Positions 18,147 through 26,884 of a DNA stretch of 64,000 nt are shown here, one piece after another (position 1 is the stretch's first letter; every line of letters starts with the position of its first letter). Both the position numbers and the translations under genes were made by a program. The stretch lies in assembly GCA_041163745.1 (NCBI GenBank), contig JBEAQU010000048.1, positions 62,001 to 126,000 of the forward strand, read 5' to 3'. Origin of the DNA: UBA6168 sp041163745. Its GTDB lineage: Bacteria > Bacteroidota > Bacteroidia > Chitinophagales > Saprospiraceae. The notes below the pieces were generated by a model. The model saw only the letters and a list, made by a program, of their open reading frames with translations. It did not search any database and had not been told where the DNA came from.

Positions 18147-18154
18147 TATCTTTG
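18147..18154 (+). promoter_or_regulatory. Candidate -7 box TATCTTTG before anchor-B copy 2
   Basis: TATCTTTG is an exact TAnnTTTG match 35 bases before the proposed start. It lies inside the longer open frame that begins at 18141, which argues against that upstream start. A TTTG-like element at the usual spacing is not evident. Confidence 0.45.
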
Positions 18155-18188
18155 GACAACTTTTTTCACAACGCATTTTTCCAACATG

Positions 18189-21100
18189 ATGAAAAGAAAA
18201 ATTTTTACCTACTTACTGGCGATACTGGGTTTCAGTGCCGCCGCACAACTCAACATGACCTTGCTGGACCAGCTCGACTACACCCAGAACACCAACGACA
18301 TCTGGGGTTGGGTGGATCCGGACGACAGCACGGAATACGCTCTGGTGGGGACGGTGACAGGGGTGTCGGTCGTCAGCCTGGCGGACCCGGAGAACATCCA
18401 GGAGGTGGCCTTCCTCCCGGGGGCCAATTCCACTTGGCGGGATATCAAGACCTGGGGGGATTACGCCTATGTCATCAATGAAAGCAGTGGCGGACTGATG
18501 GTCATCAACCTGACCGACGCACCCAACAACATCACGGCGACCAACTGGTCGCCCGACCTTCCCGGCCTGGGGACCTACACCCGGGCACACAACCTGTACA
18601 TCGACGAGTTCGGCTATTGCTACATCTCTGGTGCCAACGTCAACAGCGGCGGCATGATCATCGTGGACGTTTTCAGCACCCCCGGAAGCCCGCAATTCGT
18701 CGCGGCCGCACCGCCGGTGTACGCGCATGACGTCTATGTCCGCGAGAACATGATGTACGCTTCGGAGATCTACCTGGGCCGGCTCGGCATCTACGATGTT
18801 TCCGACAAGGAAGACATCGTCCTGCTGGCCACCCAGCAGACCCCTTACAATTTCACGCACAACGCCTGGTTGAACGATGCCGGCGACGTGGTCTTCACCA
18901 CGGACGAAAAAGCGAACGCACCGGTGGCTGCCTACGATATTTCGGACCTGGGCAACATCTCGGAACTCGACCAGTTCCGGCCCGTCGCCACGCTGAACGC
19001 CAACGTAATTCCACACAACGTACACGTCTGGCAGGATTGGCTGATCATCTCCTATTATACGGACGGTGGCGTCATCGTAGACGCCTCGCGTCCCGAAAAC
19101 CTGATCGAAGTCGGCAATTGGGATACCTTCCTGGGAGCCAACGGTGGCTTCAGCGGCGCCTGGGGCGCCTACCCCTTCCTGCCCTCCGGACTTGTCCTGC
19201 TGACCGACATCGGCAACGGCCTGTTCGTCTGCGGCGCCGACTATGTACGCGCCTGCTGGGTGGAGGGCAAGGTGACCAGTTCCGCCACCGGACTACCCAT
19301 CCTGGGGGCGGCCGTCCATATCGAAAGCACCCAGGCCAACACCGCCACCACGGACCCGTCCGGGGAATATCAAACCGGACAGGCCCTCGCCGGGGTTTTC
19401 GACGTGACATTCACGGCGACGGGCTATCTGCCCAAAACGGTCTCCGCCACCCTGGAAAACGGGGAGCTCACCATCCTGGACGTCGAACTCGATCCGATCT
19501 CCTCCTTCACATTCAGCGGACAGACCGTCCGTAGCACGGACGGCGCCCCCGTGGCGGGCGCCAAGGTCTTCCTGCAGGGCGACCAGCTCAGTTACGACCT
19601 GGTGGCGGATGCCGACGGCCAGTTCTCCGTCAGCAGTATCCTGGGTGGCACATACGACCTCTACGCCGGGGCCTGGGGCTACCGGACGGCGGTCGTCACT
19701 GGGCTTCAGATCAATCAAAACACCCCGTCCGGCACCCAGGTCAGCCTGGTGCCGGGTTACGCGGACGACTTCGTGCTGGACCTGGGCTGGACGGAGACCC
19801 ATACCGCCTCCTCCGGGGTATGGGTCCGGGGCGTGCCGGTCGGCACCACCTACAACAATCAGACTGCCAATCCGGGTGCGGACGTGCCCGGCGACCTCGG
19901 AGCGCAATGCTACATGACCGGCAACGGCGGCGGGGCGGCCGGAGACGATGATGTCGACAACGGCGTGGTCACCCTGCGTTCCCCCCTCATGGACCTGACC
20001 GGATACAACGAACCGGTGGTGCACTACCGTGCCTGGTTCTTCAACGCCGGCGGTAGCGGAAACCCCAACGACGCCCTGGAAGTCCGCGTCACCAACGGGA
20101 CCCAGACGGTGGTGCTGGAGACGGTCACCCAATCCCAAGGGGCGTGGCGGCCCGAAGCGACGTTCCCGTTGGCCGGGCTGCTGGACATCACCCCGACCAT
20201 GCAGATAATCTTCGAAACCAGTGACCTTGCGAACTCCGGTCACCTGGTGGAGGCCGCCCTCGACGCTTTTCACGTGGAGGACGCAGCTCCCTACCCACCT
20301 TTCTCCGCCTCCGCCACCAGCGGTTGCAGCCCGCTCACCGTGCAGTTCACCGACAACGGCACCAACGCCGCTGCCTGGAGCTGGGAATTCCCCGGCGGCA
20401 CACCGGCCACCTCCGATATTTCCAACCCGACCGTCACCTACACCACCGCGGGCACCTTTCCCGTCATCCTCCATGTAGTGACGGACGAAGGAGAAAGCTA
20501 CACCCTCGAACAGTCCAACCTCATCTCGGTGAGCTCCCCGCCGCAGGCCGGTTTCATCTATTCCGTGGACGGCCCGTCGGTTGTCTTCGACAACACGTCC
20601 GCCGGGGACGGCAGCTTCTTCTGGTCTTTCGGCGACGGCGGTGTGAGCGACAATCCCAACCCGCTGCATACCTATGCGACCACCGGGATCTTTTCTGTGA
20701 CCCTGGTCATGGAGAACGCCTGCGGCATCGATTCGTTCGTACAGGACATCCTCATCCTGGTCGTTCCGCCGCAAGCCGGTTTCTCGGCCAACACCACGGC
20801 AGGATGCGCACCGTTGACCGTACAGTTCGCAGACCAATCCACGGGGAACCCTGACACCTGGAACTGGGAATTCCCCGGCGGCACGCCTTCCTCCTCCATG
20901 GAACAGAACCCTGCCGTCACCTACGAGCAGCCGGGCACCTACAGTGTTCTTCTGACGGTTTCCAATGGTGCCGGCAACAGCGAACAATTTGCCGGACAAC
21001 TGATCCAGGTCGGGGAATTTCCGACAGCGGCCTTTTCCTTCACCGCGACGGACGGTGTGGTGGATTTCACCAACCTGTCGCTCAATGCCTCCAGCTACAG

Positions 21101-21521
21101 CTGGGATTTCGGCGACGGCACCGGCAGCCAGGATGAGGCACCCAACCATACCTACGAAGCCTCCGGTATCTACGAAGTGACTTTGACGGCCTTCAACGAT
21201 TGCGGATTCGCTGCGGTGACGGAAACCATCGAACTGACGGTGGTATCCGTCGGGGCCTCCTTTGCCGCGGAGGCTTTGCTGCAGGTCAGTCCGAACCCCT
21301 TCGACGGGGAGGCCACCGTCCGCTTTTCCGTACCGGCCACGGACGGCTTGCTCCGTTTTGTCCTCTTCAACTCGCAGGGCGCAGAGCTGTCCGAGACCCT
21401 GTTGCAGCAATCCGACGGCAGCTTCCTGCTGGGGGACCGCCAACTGGCGCCAGGTACATACTTCGGCACCCTGTTTCTGGACGGACTTCCGCTGGCCACG
21501 ATGCGGATGGTGCGGCTTTGA
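18189..21521 (+). CDS. Choice-of-anchor B family secreted protein with four PKD domains and T9SS sorting signal (copy 2)
   Basis: About 1,110 residues from MKRKIFTYLLAILGFSAAAQ; the ATG three bases earlier is an equal alternative. The propeller-like region repeats the motifs of copy 1 (GVSVVSLADPENI, STWRDIKTWGDYAYV, IPHNVHVW), followed by two carboxypeptidase-regulatory-like domains and the SGVWVRGVPVG module. It then adds four PKD domains (about residues 700-1020) with WSWEFPGGTP, FFWSFGDGG, WNWEFPGGTP and YSWDFGDGTG cores, and ends in a type A T9SS domain (VSPNPFDGEATVRF). A secreted, probably surface-bound binding protein. Copy 2 is about 300 residues longer, owing to the PKD block that copy 1 lacks. 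Confidence 0.9.
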   Translation: MKRKIFTYLLAILGFSAAAQLNMTLLDQLDYTQNTNDIWGWVDPDDSTEYALVGTVTGVSVVSLADPENIQEVAFLPGANSTWRDIKTWGDYAYVINESSGGLMVINLTDAPNNITATNWSPDLPGLGTYTRAHNLYIDEFGYCYISGANVNSGGMIIVDVFSTPGSPQFVAAAPPVYAHDVYVRENMMYASEIYLGRLGIYDVSDKEDIVLLATQQTPYNFTHNAWLNDAGDVVFTTDEKANAPVAAYDISDLGNISELDQFRPVATLNANVIPHNVHVWQDWLIISYYTDGGVIVDASRPENLIEVGNWDTFLGANGGFSGAWGAYPFLPSGLVLLTDIGNGLFVCGADYVRACWVEGKVTSSATGLPILGAAVHIESTQANTATTDPSGEYQTGQALAGVFDVTFTATGYLPKTVSATLENGELTILDVELDPISSFTFSGQTVRSTDGAPVAGAKVFLQGDQLSYDLVADADGQFSVSSILGGTYDLYAGAWGYRTAVVTGLQINQNTPSGTQVSLVPGYADDFVLDLGWTETHTASSGVWVRGVPVGTTYNNQTANPGADVPGDLGAQCYMTGNGGGAAGDDDVDNGVVTLRSPLMDLTGYNEPVVHYRAWFFNAGGSGNPNDALEVRVTNGTQTVVLETVTQSQGAWRPEATFPLAGLLDITPTMQIIFETSDLANSGHLVEAALDAFHVEDAAPYPPFSASATSGCSPLTVQFTDNGTNAAAWSWEFPGGTPATSDISNPTVTYTTAGTFPVILHVVTDEGESYTLEQSNLISVSSPPQAGFIYSVDGPSVVFDNTSAGDGSFFWSFGDGGVSDNPNPLHTYATTGIFSVTLVMENACGIDSFVQDILILVVPPQAGFSANTTAGCAPLTVQFADQSTGNPDTWNWEFPGGTPSSSMEQNPAVTYEQPGTYSVLLTVSNGAGNSEQFAGQLIQVGEFPTAAFSFTATDGVVDFTNLSLNASSYSWDFGDGTGSQDEAPNHTYEASGIYEVTLTAFNDCGFAAVTETIELTVVSVGASFAAEALLQVSPNPFDGEATVRFSVPATDGLLRFVLFNSQGAELSETLLQQSDGSFLLGDRQLAPGTYFGTLFLDGLPLATMRMVRL

Positions 21522-21526
21522 ACGCC

Positions 21527-21559
21527 GGACGTCGGCGAGGCTTGACCTCGCCGACGTCC
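21527..21559. terminator. Strong bidirectional hairpin between convergent genes
   Basis: A perfect 14-base stem, GGACGTCGGCGAGG with CCTCGCCGACGTCC, and a CTTGA loop, immediately after the stop of the anchor-B gene and just before the stop of the symporter gene. It has no long T-run, but its place between two converging genes and its stability suggest a shared terminator. Confidence 0.65.
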
Positions 21560-21569
21560 TTCAAGGTCA

Positions 21570-23324
21570 TCAGCCGGCAAAATACCAGTAGGCCGACACG
21601 ATCAGCGCGAGCACCAAGACGGATGCAGCCACATCCCATCGGGTGAAACTGTTGCGGGTGACAGCCTTCTGTTCCTCCGTCACAGTAGCAAAGGTCAGTC
21701 CGGAAAGCCGACCGGCATCGGGCGGAGGACCGGCGTAGCTCACTCCCACCATGACGGCCGCCGAAACCAGGAGGATGAGCAGGCTGTAATATTGGAAGAA
21801 GACATTGTTGACGATCCAGAGGAAAGAACCTTCCGGGTAGGAAAACCCTTCGCCGAGCATGACCGGCGTATCCACCGCCAGGCGGAACAGCCCCATGGCG
21901 AATCCGGTCAGCAAAGCGGCCAGCGCACCACGGGCTGTAAGCCGTTTACTGAAGATACCGAAGAAGAAGACCACAAAAATGGGCGGTGCCAGGTAGCCCT
22001 GAACACTCTGGAGATAATCGTACAAGCCGCGGCTACCCTGGATAACCGGAATCCAGCCCAATCCGATGACCACCATCACAGCGGTGGCGATCCTGCCAAC
22101 CCGAACCAACTCCCGTTCCGTTCCTCCCGGCCGGAAACGCTGGTAGATATCCATGGTGAACAAGGTAGCGGAAGCATTGAAGACACCTGCCAACGAACTC
22201 ATCAGGGCCGCCAGCAGACCGGCGACCACGATGCCCCGGACACCGGCCGGAAGCACCTTCGCCACCAGCAGCGGGAAAACCTGTTGTGCCTGGGCAGGGA
22301 TGATCCGGCCCTCCGAATCGAGGAGGTCCGCCGCCAGGGAGGGAAGCTTCCCGCTGCTCGCCAAAGCGAAGCAAATCATTCCGGGGATGATGAATATGAA
22401 GACCGGCAGCAGTTTCAGGAAAGCCGCGGCGATGGTTCCGCGCCGTGCCTCCGTCAGGTTGGCAGCCCCCAGCATGCGCTGTACGATGTATTGGTCCGTA
22501 CACCAGTACCACAGGCCGATGATGGGCGCACAAATGAGCATGCCCAGCCATGGATAGTTTCCGTTGAAATACCAGGCCATTTCTGTGTCGGACCGGACCG
22601 GGGCCCAGGTTCCTTCGATACCTGCCGGCACCAACGGTTTCCAAAGGTTGAACATATCCGAACCGACGATGCGCTTCAGCTCATCCCACCCGCCCAATGC
22701 ATCGAGGCCGTACACTGTCACCAGCAGAGATCCCAGGACCAGGATGACCGTTTGGATAGCCTCCGTATACGCCACCGCCCGCAGGCCTCCCAAGACGGTG
22801 TAGACACCGGTCAGCAGGATCATCCCGACGGAACCGATCCAGAAACTGTCAAGGCCCATGAAATGCAGTTCCGGCAGCAGGACACCGAAAACGATGCCGC
22901 CGGCGAAGATACCGACGGCCACTTTGGTCAGCACATACGCCACCAGGGAGATGCCGGAAAGAACGTAACGGGAAGCCGGGGAGAACCTTTTCTCCAGAAA
23001 CTCCGGCATGGTATAGATACCGGAACGGAGGTAGAACGGAGCGAGCAACCAACCCAGCACGAGCAGGCACCAGGCGTGCAGCTCGTAATGCGCCATCGCG
23101 ACGCCGTCGGTCGCACCGGAGCCCGCCAGGCCGACCACATGTTCGGAACCGATGTTGGAAGCGAAGATGGAAGCCCCGACGACAAACCAGCCGAGGTTTC
23201 GGCCCGCCAGGAAATAATCGTCGGAAGTACCCGTTTCCCGGCGGATCACCCACCAGGCGATGCCCAGGATCAGGACGAAATATAGCAGGATGACGATCCA
23301 GTCGATGGTAGCCAAGGTAGACAT
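21570..23324 (-). CDS. Sodium:solute symporter (SSS/SGLT family), probable sugar transporter
   Basis: 584 residues with about 14 hydrophobic helices. The N-terminus (IDWIVILLYFVLILGIAWW), GTSDDYFLAGRNLGWFVVGASIFASNIGSEH with its sodium-site helix, and ALMSSLAGVFNASATLFTMDIY are diagnostic of the SGLT-like branch of the sodium:solute symporter family. It imports a sugar with Na+ across the inner membrane. As the last gene of the araBDA/mutarotase operon it most likely carries L-arabinose; that substrate is inferred from context. It starts 9 bases after the epimerase stop. Confidence 0.92.
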   Translation of the reverse strand: MSTLATIDWIVILLYFVLILGIAWWVIRRETGTSDDYFLAGRNLGWFVVGASIFASNIGSEHVVGLAGSGATDGVAMAHYELHAWCLLVLGWLLAPFYLRSGIYTMPEFLEKRFSPASRYVLSGISLVAYVLTKVAVGIFAGGIVFGVLLPELHFMGLDSFWIGSVGMILLTGVYTVLGGLRAVAYTEAIQTVILVLGSLLVTVYGLDALGGWDELKRIVGSDMFNLWKPLVPAGIEGTWAPVRSDTEMAWYFNGNYPWLGMLICAPIIGLWYWCTDQYIVQRMLGAANLTEARRGTIAAAFLKLLPVFIFIIPGMICFALASSGKLPSLAADLLDSEGRIIPAQAQQVFPLLVAKVLPAGVRGIVVAGLLAALMSSLAGVFNASATLFTMDIYQRFRPGGTERELVRVGRIATAVMVVIGLGWIPVIQGSRGLYDYLQSVQGYLAPPIFVVFFFGIFSKRLTARGALAALLTGFAMGLFRLAVDTPVMLGEGFSYPEGSFLWIVNNVFFQYYSLLILLVSAAVMVGVSYAGPPPDAGRLSGLTFATVTEEQKAVTRNSFTRWDVAASVLVLALIVSAYWYFAG

Positions 23325-23333
23325 GATGCGGAA

Positions 23334-24512
23334 TTAACGGGTGGAGAAACGAAAAGATGTTCTGCTGGTGTAGACATCTCCCGGACGAAGGACCACGGAC
23401 GGGAAGACCGGCTGGTTCGGGGAATCCGGAAAATGTTGGGTTTCGAGGCAGAATCCGCTACGGTGGCCGTAGTTACCGCCGCCCGGTGCCGGCAAGGTGC
23501 CGTCGAGGAAGTTGCCGCAATAGAACTGCAGTCCCGGTTCGTCGGTGAAGACCTCCAGGAGTCTTCCGCTCCCAGGATGCAGGGCGGATGCAACCCGGCG
23601 GAAAGTTCCGGGGTCGCTGAGAACCCAGCAATGGTCGTAACCACCGCCTCTGCGGAGCTGTTCGTCGGCCGCGCCGATATCCTGACCGATGGGCTTGGGC
23701 GTTCGGAAATCGAAAGGGTTGCCAACCACCGGTTGCATGGCACCGATGGGGATCAGGGCCGTATCGACCGGAAGAAAAGCGTCCGCCCGTATTTCCAGTT
23801 CGTGGTCCAGTATGTCGCGGTCAAAATGTCCGGACAAATTGAAATAGGAATGCTGGGTCAGGTTCACGATGGTAGGCTCGTCGGAGGTGGCCTCATAAAG
23901 GACGTCCAGGCTGTTGTCCGGCAGCAGGTGATAGGTGACCGAAACGGACAGGGTGCCGGGATATCCCCCGGCGCCGGCCGGGCTGACATGTTCCAGGCGG
24001 AGGGCCACCCCCTGGTCGGCCGGAGCCGGTGTGGCCTTCCAGACCACCTTGTCGAGCCCGGAGTGCCCACCATGCAGGTGATTGTCGCCGTCATTCCGCT
24101 CCAGTTGGTAGGCTTTTCCGTCGAGAGAGAAACGACCGCCGGCGATTCGGTTGCCATAGCGGCCGACGAGGGCGCCGAAATAGGGATTTCGTTGGAGATA
24201 GTCTGGGAGACCGTCAAAACCGAGGACGACATTCTCATATCGTCCGTCCTTGTCCGGTGCCGTCCATGAGGTGATGATGCCACCGTAGGTAATGATTTCC
24301 ACGGTCATGCCCTGTTCGTTCCGTAGCGTGTAAAGTTCCACGGTGTCACCGGCAGGCGTCGTTCCGTAGGGCGTGACGGAAATACCGGCGTCGGCCGGCC
24401 CGTCGGAAGGTTTCCCGGAGCCGGCCGGGTCCGCAGCGCATCGGGTCATAAGCAAGGTAGCTGCCAGGAGGCAGGCGGTTGAAAGTGGATGGATGAAGAG
24501 GGTACGTTCCAT
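23334..24512 (-). CDS. galM: Aldose 1-epimerase (galactose mutarotase), envelope lipoprotein
   Basis: 392 residues from MERTLFIHPLSTACLLAATLLM; TRC is a plausible lipobox cysteine after the hydrophobic core, so the enzyme is probably periplasmic and lipid-anchored, unlike cytosolic GalM. The catalytic fold is visible: GRYGNRIAGGRF, DGDNHLHGGHSG (substrate histidine), NLTQHSYFNLSG (catalytic His) and GFCLETQHFPDSPN carrying the catalytic Glu. It interconverts alpha and beta anomers of an aldose, here likely arabinose entering through the neighbouring symporter. 95 bases separate it from araA. Confidence 0.92.
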   Translation of the reverse strand: MERTLFIHPLSTACLLAATLLMTRCAADPAGSGKPSDGPADAGISVTPYGTTPAGDTVELYTLRNEQGMTVEIITYGGIITSWTAPDKDGRYENVVLGFDGLPDYLQRNPYFGALVGRYGNRIAGGRFSLDGKAYQLERNDGDNHLHGGHSGLDKVVWKATPAPADQGVALRLEHVSPAGAGGYPGTLSVSVTYHLLPDNSLDVLYEATSDEPTIVNLTQHSYFNLSGHFDRDILDHELEIRADAFLPVDTALIPIGAMQPVVGNPFDFRTPKPIGQDIGAADEQLRRGGGYDHCWVLSDPGTFRRVASALHPGSGRLLEVFTDEPGLQFYCGNFLDGTLPAPGGGNYGHRSGFCLETQHFPDSPNQPVFPSVVLRPGDVYTSRTSFRFSTR

Positions 24513-24607
24513 ATCGGTGAATTTACGACCCGCCGGCGTTCTGTTTGTCGGCAGGGAGCTTTTTGTTTCCCGTGTTCTCAGCAAGCCGGTACGGTGGTCG
24601 GAGGCCG

Positions 24608-26116
24608 TCAGGTTCGAAAACGGAAGAGGTGATAATATACCTCGTTGGAGCGGATCAGTTCCTTGAAGGCCCGCAACCGGGTATCGTGGTCGATGACGAG
24701 CATTTCGATGCCTGCGATGTCCGCGAAATCTTCCACGAGTTCGGTGGTCAGGGCTTGGGAATAGACCGTGTGGTGTGCGCCGCCGGCCAGCAACCAGGCG
24801 GTCGCCGCTGTCTCAAGGTCCGGCGCCGGTTTCCAGAGGACGCGGGCCACCGGAAGCCGGGGCAAAGGATTTGGCGGTGACACGCTCTCCACCTCGTTGA
24901 CGACCAGTCTGAAGCGTCCGCCCATATCCAGTAGGCAGACGTTGAGGGCGGGGCCCTCCGCCCCGTCGAAAACCAACCGGACGGGATCGGCTTTCCCGCC
25001 GATGGAAAGCGGATGGACCTCGCAGGAAGGCCTCCCCGCTGCAATGGACGGGCAGATTTCCAGCATATGGGCGCCCAACACCAGCGAAGCATCCGGCCGG
25101 AAGTGGTAGGTATAATCCTCCATGAAGGAAGTGCCCTTGTCACTCCCTGCCGACATGACCTTCAAGGCCCGGAGCAGGGCTGCGGTCTTCCAGTCCCCTT
25201 CCGCCCCGAACCCATAACCGTCCTGCATCAGGCGTTGCACCGCGATGCCGGGCAGCTGCTCGAAGGCGCCGAGGTTCTCGAAGGTATCGGTGAAGGCGTC
25301 GAAGCCACCTGACGCCAGGAAACTCCGCAAGGCCTGCTCGATGCGGGCGGCGGCGACCAGCGAATCCCTTCCCGCACCACCAGGCCGAAGCGGGGGAGAT
25401 AGATCGTACAGGTCGCCGTATTCCTCCAGGCGTGTGCGGACCGCGGGGTCCGAGGCAGCAGGCAGGTGGCGGAGCACCTCCGAAGAATCGTAACCGTTGA
25501 CGGAGAAACCGAACTGCAGGGCGGCCTCCACCTTGTCACCTTCCGTGACGGCGACCTCCCGCATGTTGTCACCGATCCGGGCCACCTTGAGCGATTGCCA
25601 GGACTGCCAGGCGAGGGCGACGCGGCACCATTGTCCCAGCCGGGTCCGCAGGGAAGGACTTTTCCAATGGCCTGTGACCACTTTCCGGTTCCGGCGCATG
25701 CGGGATAGCAGGAATCCCGCCTCCCGGTCACCGTGAGCGGACTGGTTCAGGTTCATGAAATCCATGTCGATGTGTTCCCATGGGATTTCGTCATTGAACT
25801 GCGTATGCAGTTGACAAAGCGGTTTGCGAAGGGAACGCCAGCCGTTCACCCACATTTTCGCCGGGGAGAAGGTGTGCATCCAGGCCACCACACCGATGCA
25901 GTGCGGGTCCTGGTCGGCCGCCTGGCATGCCTGCCGGATACTTTCCGGGGAGGTGACGACGGGGTGATACCGGAATGGGACGGGCAGCAGGGGATCCGAT
26001 TGAAAATCCCGGACGATGGTTTGGGCATGGGAAGCGACGGTTTCCAGGACATCCGAACCGTAGAGGTGTTGGCTGCCGGTGAGAAACCAGATGGTGGCGG
26101 AGGGATTGGTTAGCAT
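24608..26116 (-). CDS. araA: L-arabinose isomerase
   Basis: 502 residues, matching the 500 of the E. coli enzyme. It converts L-arabinose to L-ribulose in the cytoplasm, using Mn2+. Family motifs run through the length: WFLTGSQHLYG at the start, WMHTFSPAKMW, LHTQFNDEIPW, MDFMNLNQSAHGDRE, EGDWKTAALLRALKVM, GTSFMEDYTYHF and LGAHMLEICPSIA, which carry the metal-binding Glu and His residues. It is 21 bases downstream of araD in the same operon. Confidence 0.97.
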   Translation of the reverse strand: MLTNPSATIWFLTGSQHLYGSDVLETVASHAQTIVRDFQSDPLLPVPFRYHPVVTSPESIRQACQAADQDPHCIGVVAWMHTFSPAKMWVNGWRSLRKPLCQLHTQFNDEIPWEHIDMDFMNLNQSAHGDREAGFLLSRMRRNRKVVTGHWKSPSLRTRLGQWCRVALAWQSWQSLKVARIGDNMREVAVTEGDKVEAALQFGFSVNGYDSSEVLRHLPAASDPAVRTRLEEYGDLYDLSPPLRPGGAGRDSLVAAARIEQALRSFLASGGFDAFTDTFENLGAFEQLPGIAVQRLMQDGYGFGAEGDWKTAALLRALKVMSAGSDKGTSFMEDYTYHFRPDASLVLGAHMLEICPSIAAGRPSCEVHPLSIGGKADPVRLVFDGAEGPALNVCLLDMGGRFRLVVNEVESVSPPNPLPRLPVARVLWKPAPDLETAATAWLLAGGAHHTVYSQALTTELVEDFADIAGIEMLVIDHDTRLRAFKELIRSNEVYYHLFRFRT

Positions 26117-26137
26117 AGGTAGTCCGGCGTGAGGGTG

Positions 26138-26839
26138 TTAAGGTTGACCATAGTAGGCATCCGTTCCATGCTTACGCTGGTGATGTTTCCGCAGGAGGGC
26201 AGGTTGGAGCCTGCTTGTCGACGGATTTATCTGCAGGGTGAGGAAGGCCATCCGGGCGATTTCCTCGAGTGCTTCCGCGTGATGGATCGCAAGCTGGGGC
26301 GTTTCCCCCCAGGTGAAGGGGCCATGGCTGCCAACGAGGACCATCGGCACCAGTTCGGGGGAAAGGCCGCGGAGGCGGAAGCATTCCGTTATATGCACGC
26401 CTGTTTGGTGTTCGTAATCACCGGAGACCCGTTCGTCCGGCATGGGAGGTGTGCAGGGGACATCACAAGGCAGGTAATCCGCGTGGGTGGTGCCGAGGAC
26501 CGGGATATCGCGTTGTGCCTGGGCCCAGGCAACGGAATAGGTCGCATGGGTATGCACGACACCGCCGATCCGGCTCCATTCACGGTACAGCCATGCATGC
26601 GTAGGCGTATCGGAGGAGGGACGTAGGGAACCGTCCACTACACGGCCTTCGAAATCGACCACGACCATATCCGCGGGACGGAGCAGGTTGTACGGCACGC
26701 CGCTGGGTTTGATGGCGAAAACGGCGGCTGCGGGATCCGACACGCTGGCATTGCCGAACGTGAAACGGACCAGGCCTGACCGGTTGAGTTGGACATTGGC
26801 ATCGAAACAAGCCTGTTTCAGGTCCGAGAATGTGGTCAT
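26138..26839 (-). CDS. araD: L-ribulose-5-phosphate 4-epimerase
   Basis: 233 residues (E. coli 231). A class II aldolase fold enzyme that epimerises L-ribulose 5-phosphate to D-xylulose 5-phosphate. Visible motifs: GNASVSDP and IKPSGVPY for phosphate and substrate, SDTPTHAWLYREW, and the zinc-binding VVHTHATYSVAWAQ with two His plus a later conserved His in LVGSHGPFTWG. The ending HGTDAYYGQP is typical of AraD. It lies 45 bases after the kinase stop. Confidence 0.97.
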   Translation of the reverse strand: MTTFSDLKQACFDANVQLNRSGLVRFTFGNASVSDPAAAVFAIKPSGVPYNLLRPADMVVVDFEGRVVDGSLRPSSDTPTHAWLYREWSRIGGVVHTHATYSVAWAQAQRDIPVLGTTHADYLPCDVPCTPPMPDERVSGDYEHQTGVHITECFRLRGLSPELVPMVLVGSHGPFTWGETPQLAIHHAEALEEIARMAFLTLQINPSTSRLQPALLRKHHQRKHGTDAYYGQP

Positions 26840-26884
26840 GCGGATATGGAAGCGTATGCGGCCGGCAGGAACGGTCAGTTCCGG

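Noticed and set aside
19293..21443. 716-codon minus-strand frame opposite the second anchor-B gene
   Set aside because: Shadow of the PKD-containing gene; composition is dominated by Gly, Val and Arg, with no domain or signal.
21792..23285. 497-codon plus-strand frame opposite the symporter
   Set aside because: Asp/Gln/Arg/His-rich, soluble-looking antisense of a membrane protein; no family similarity.
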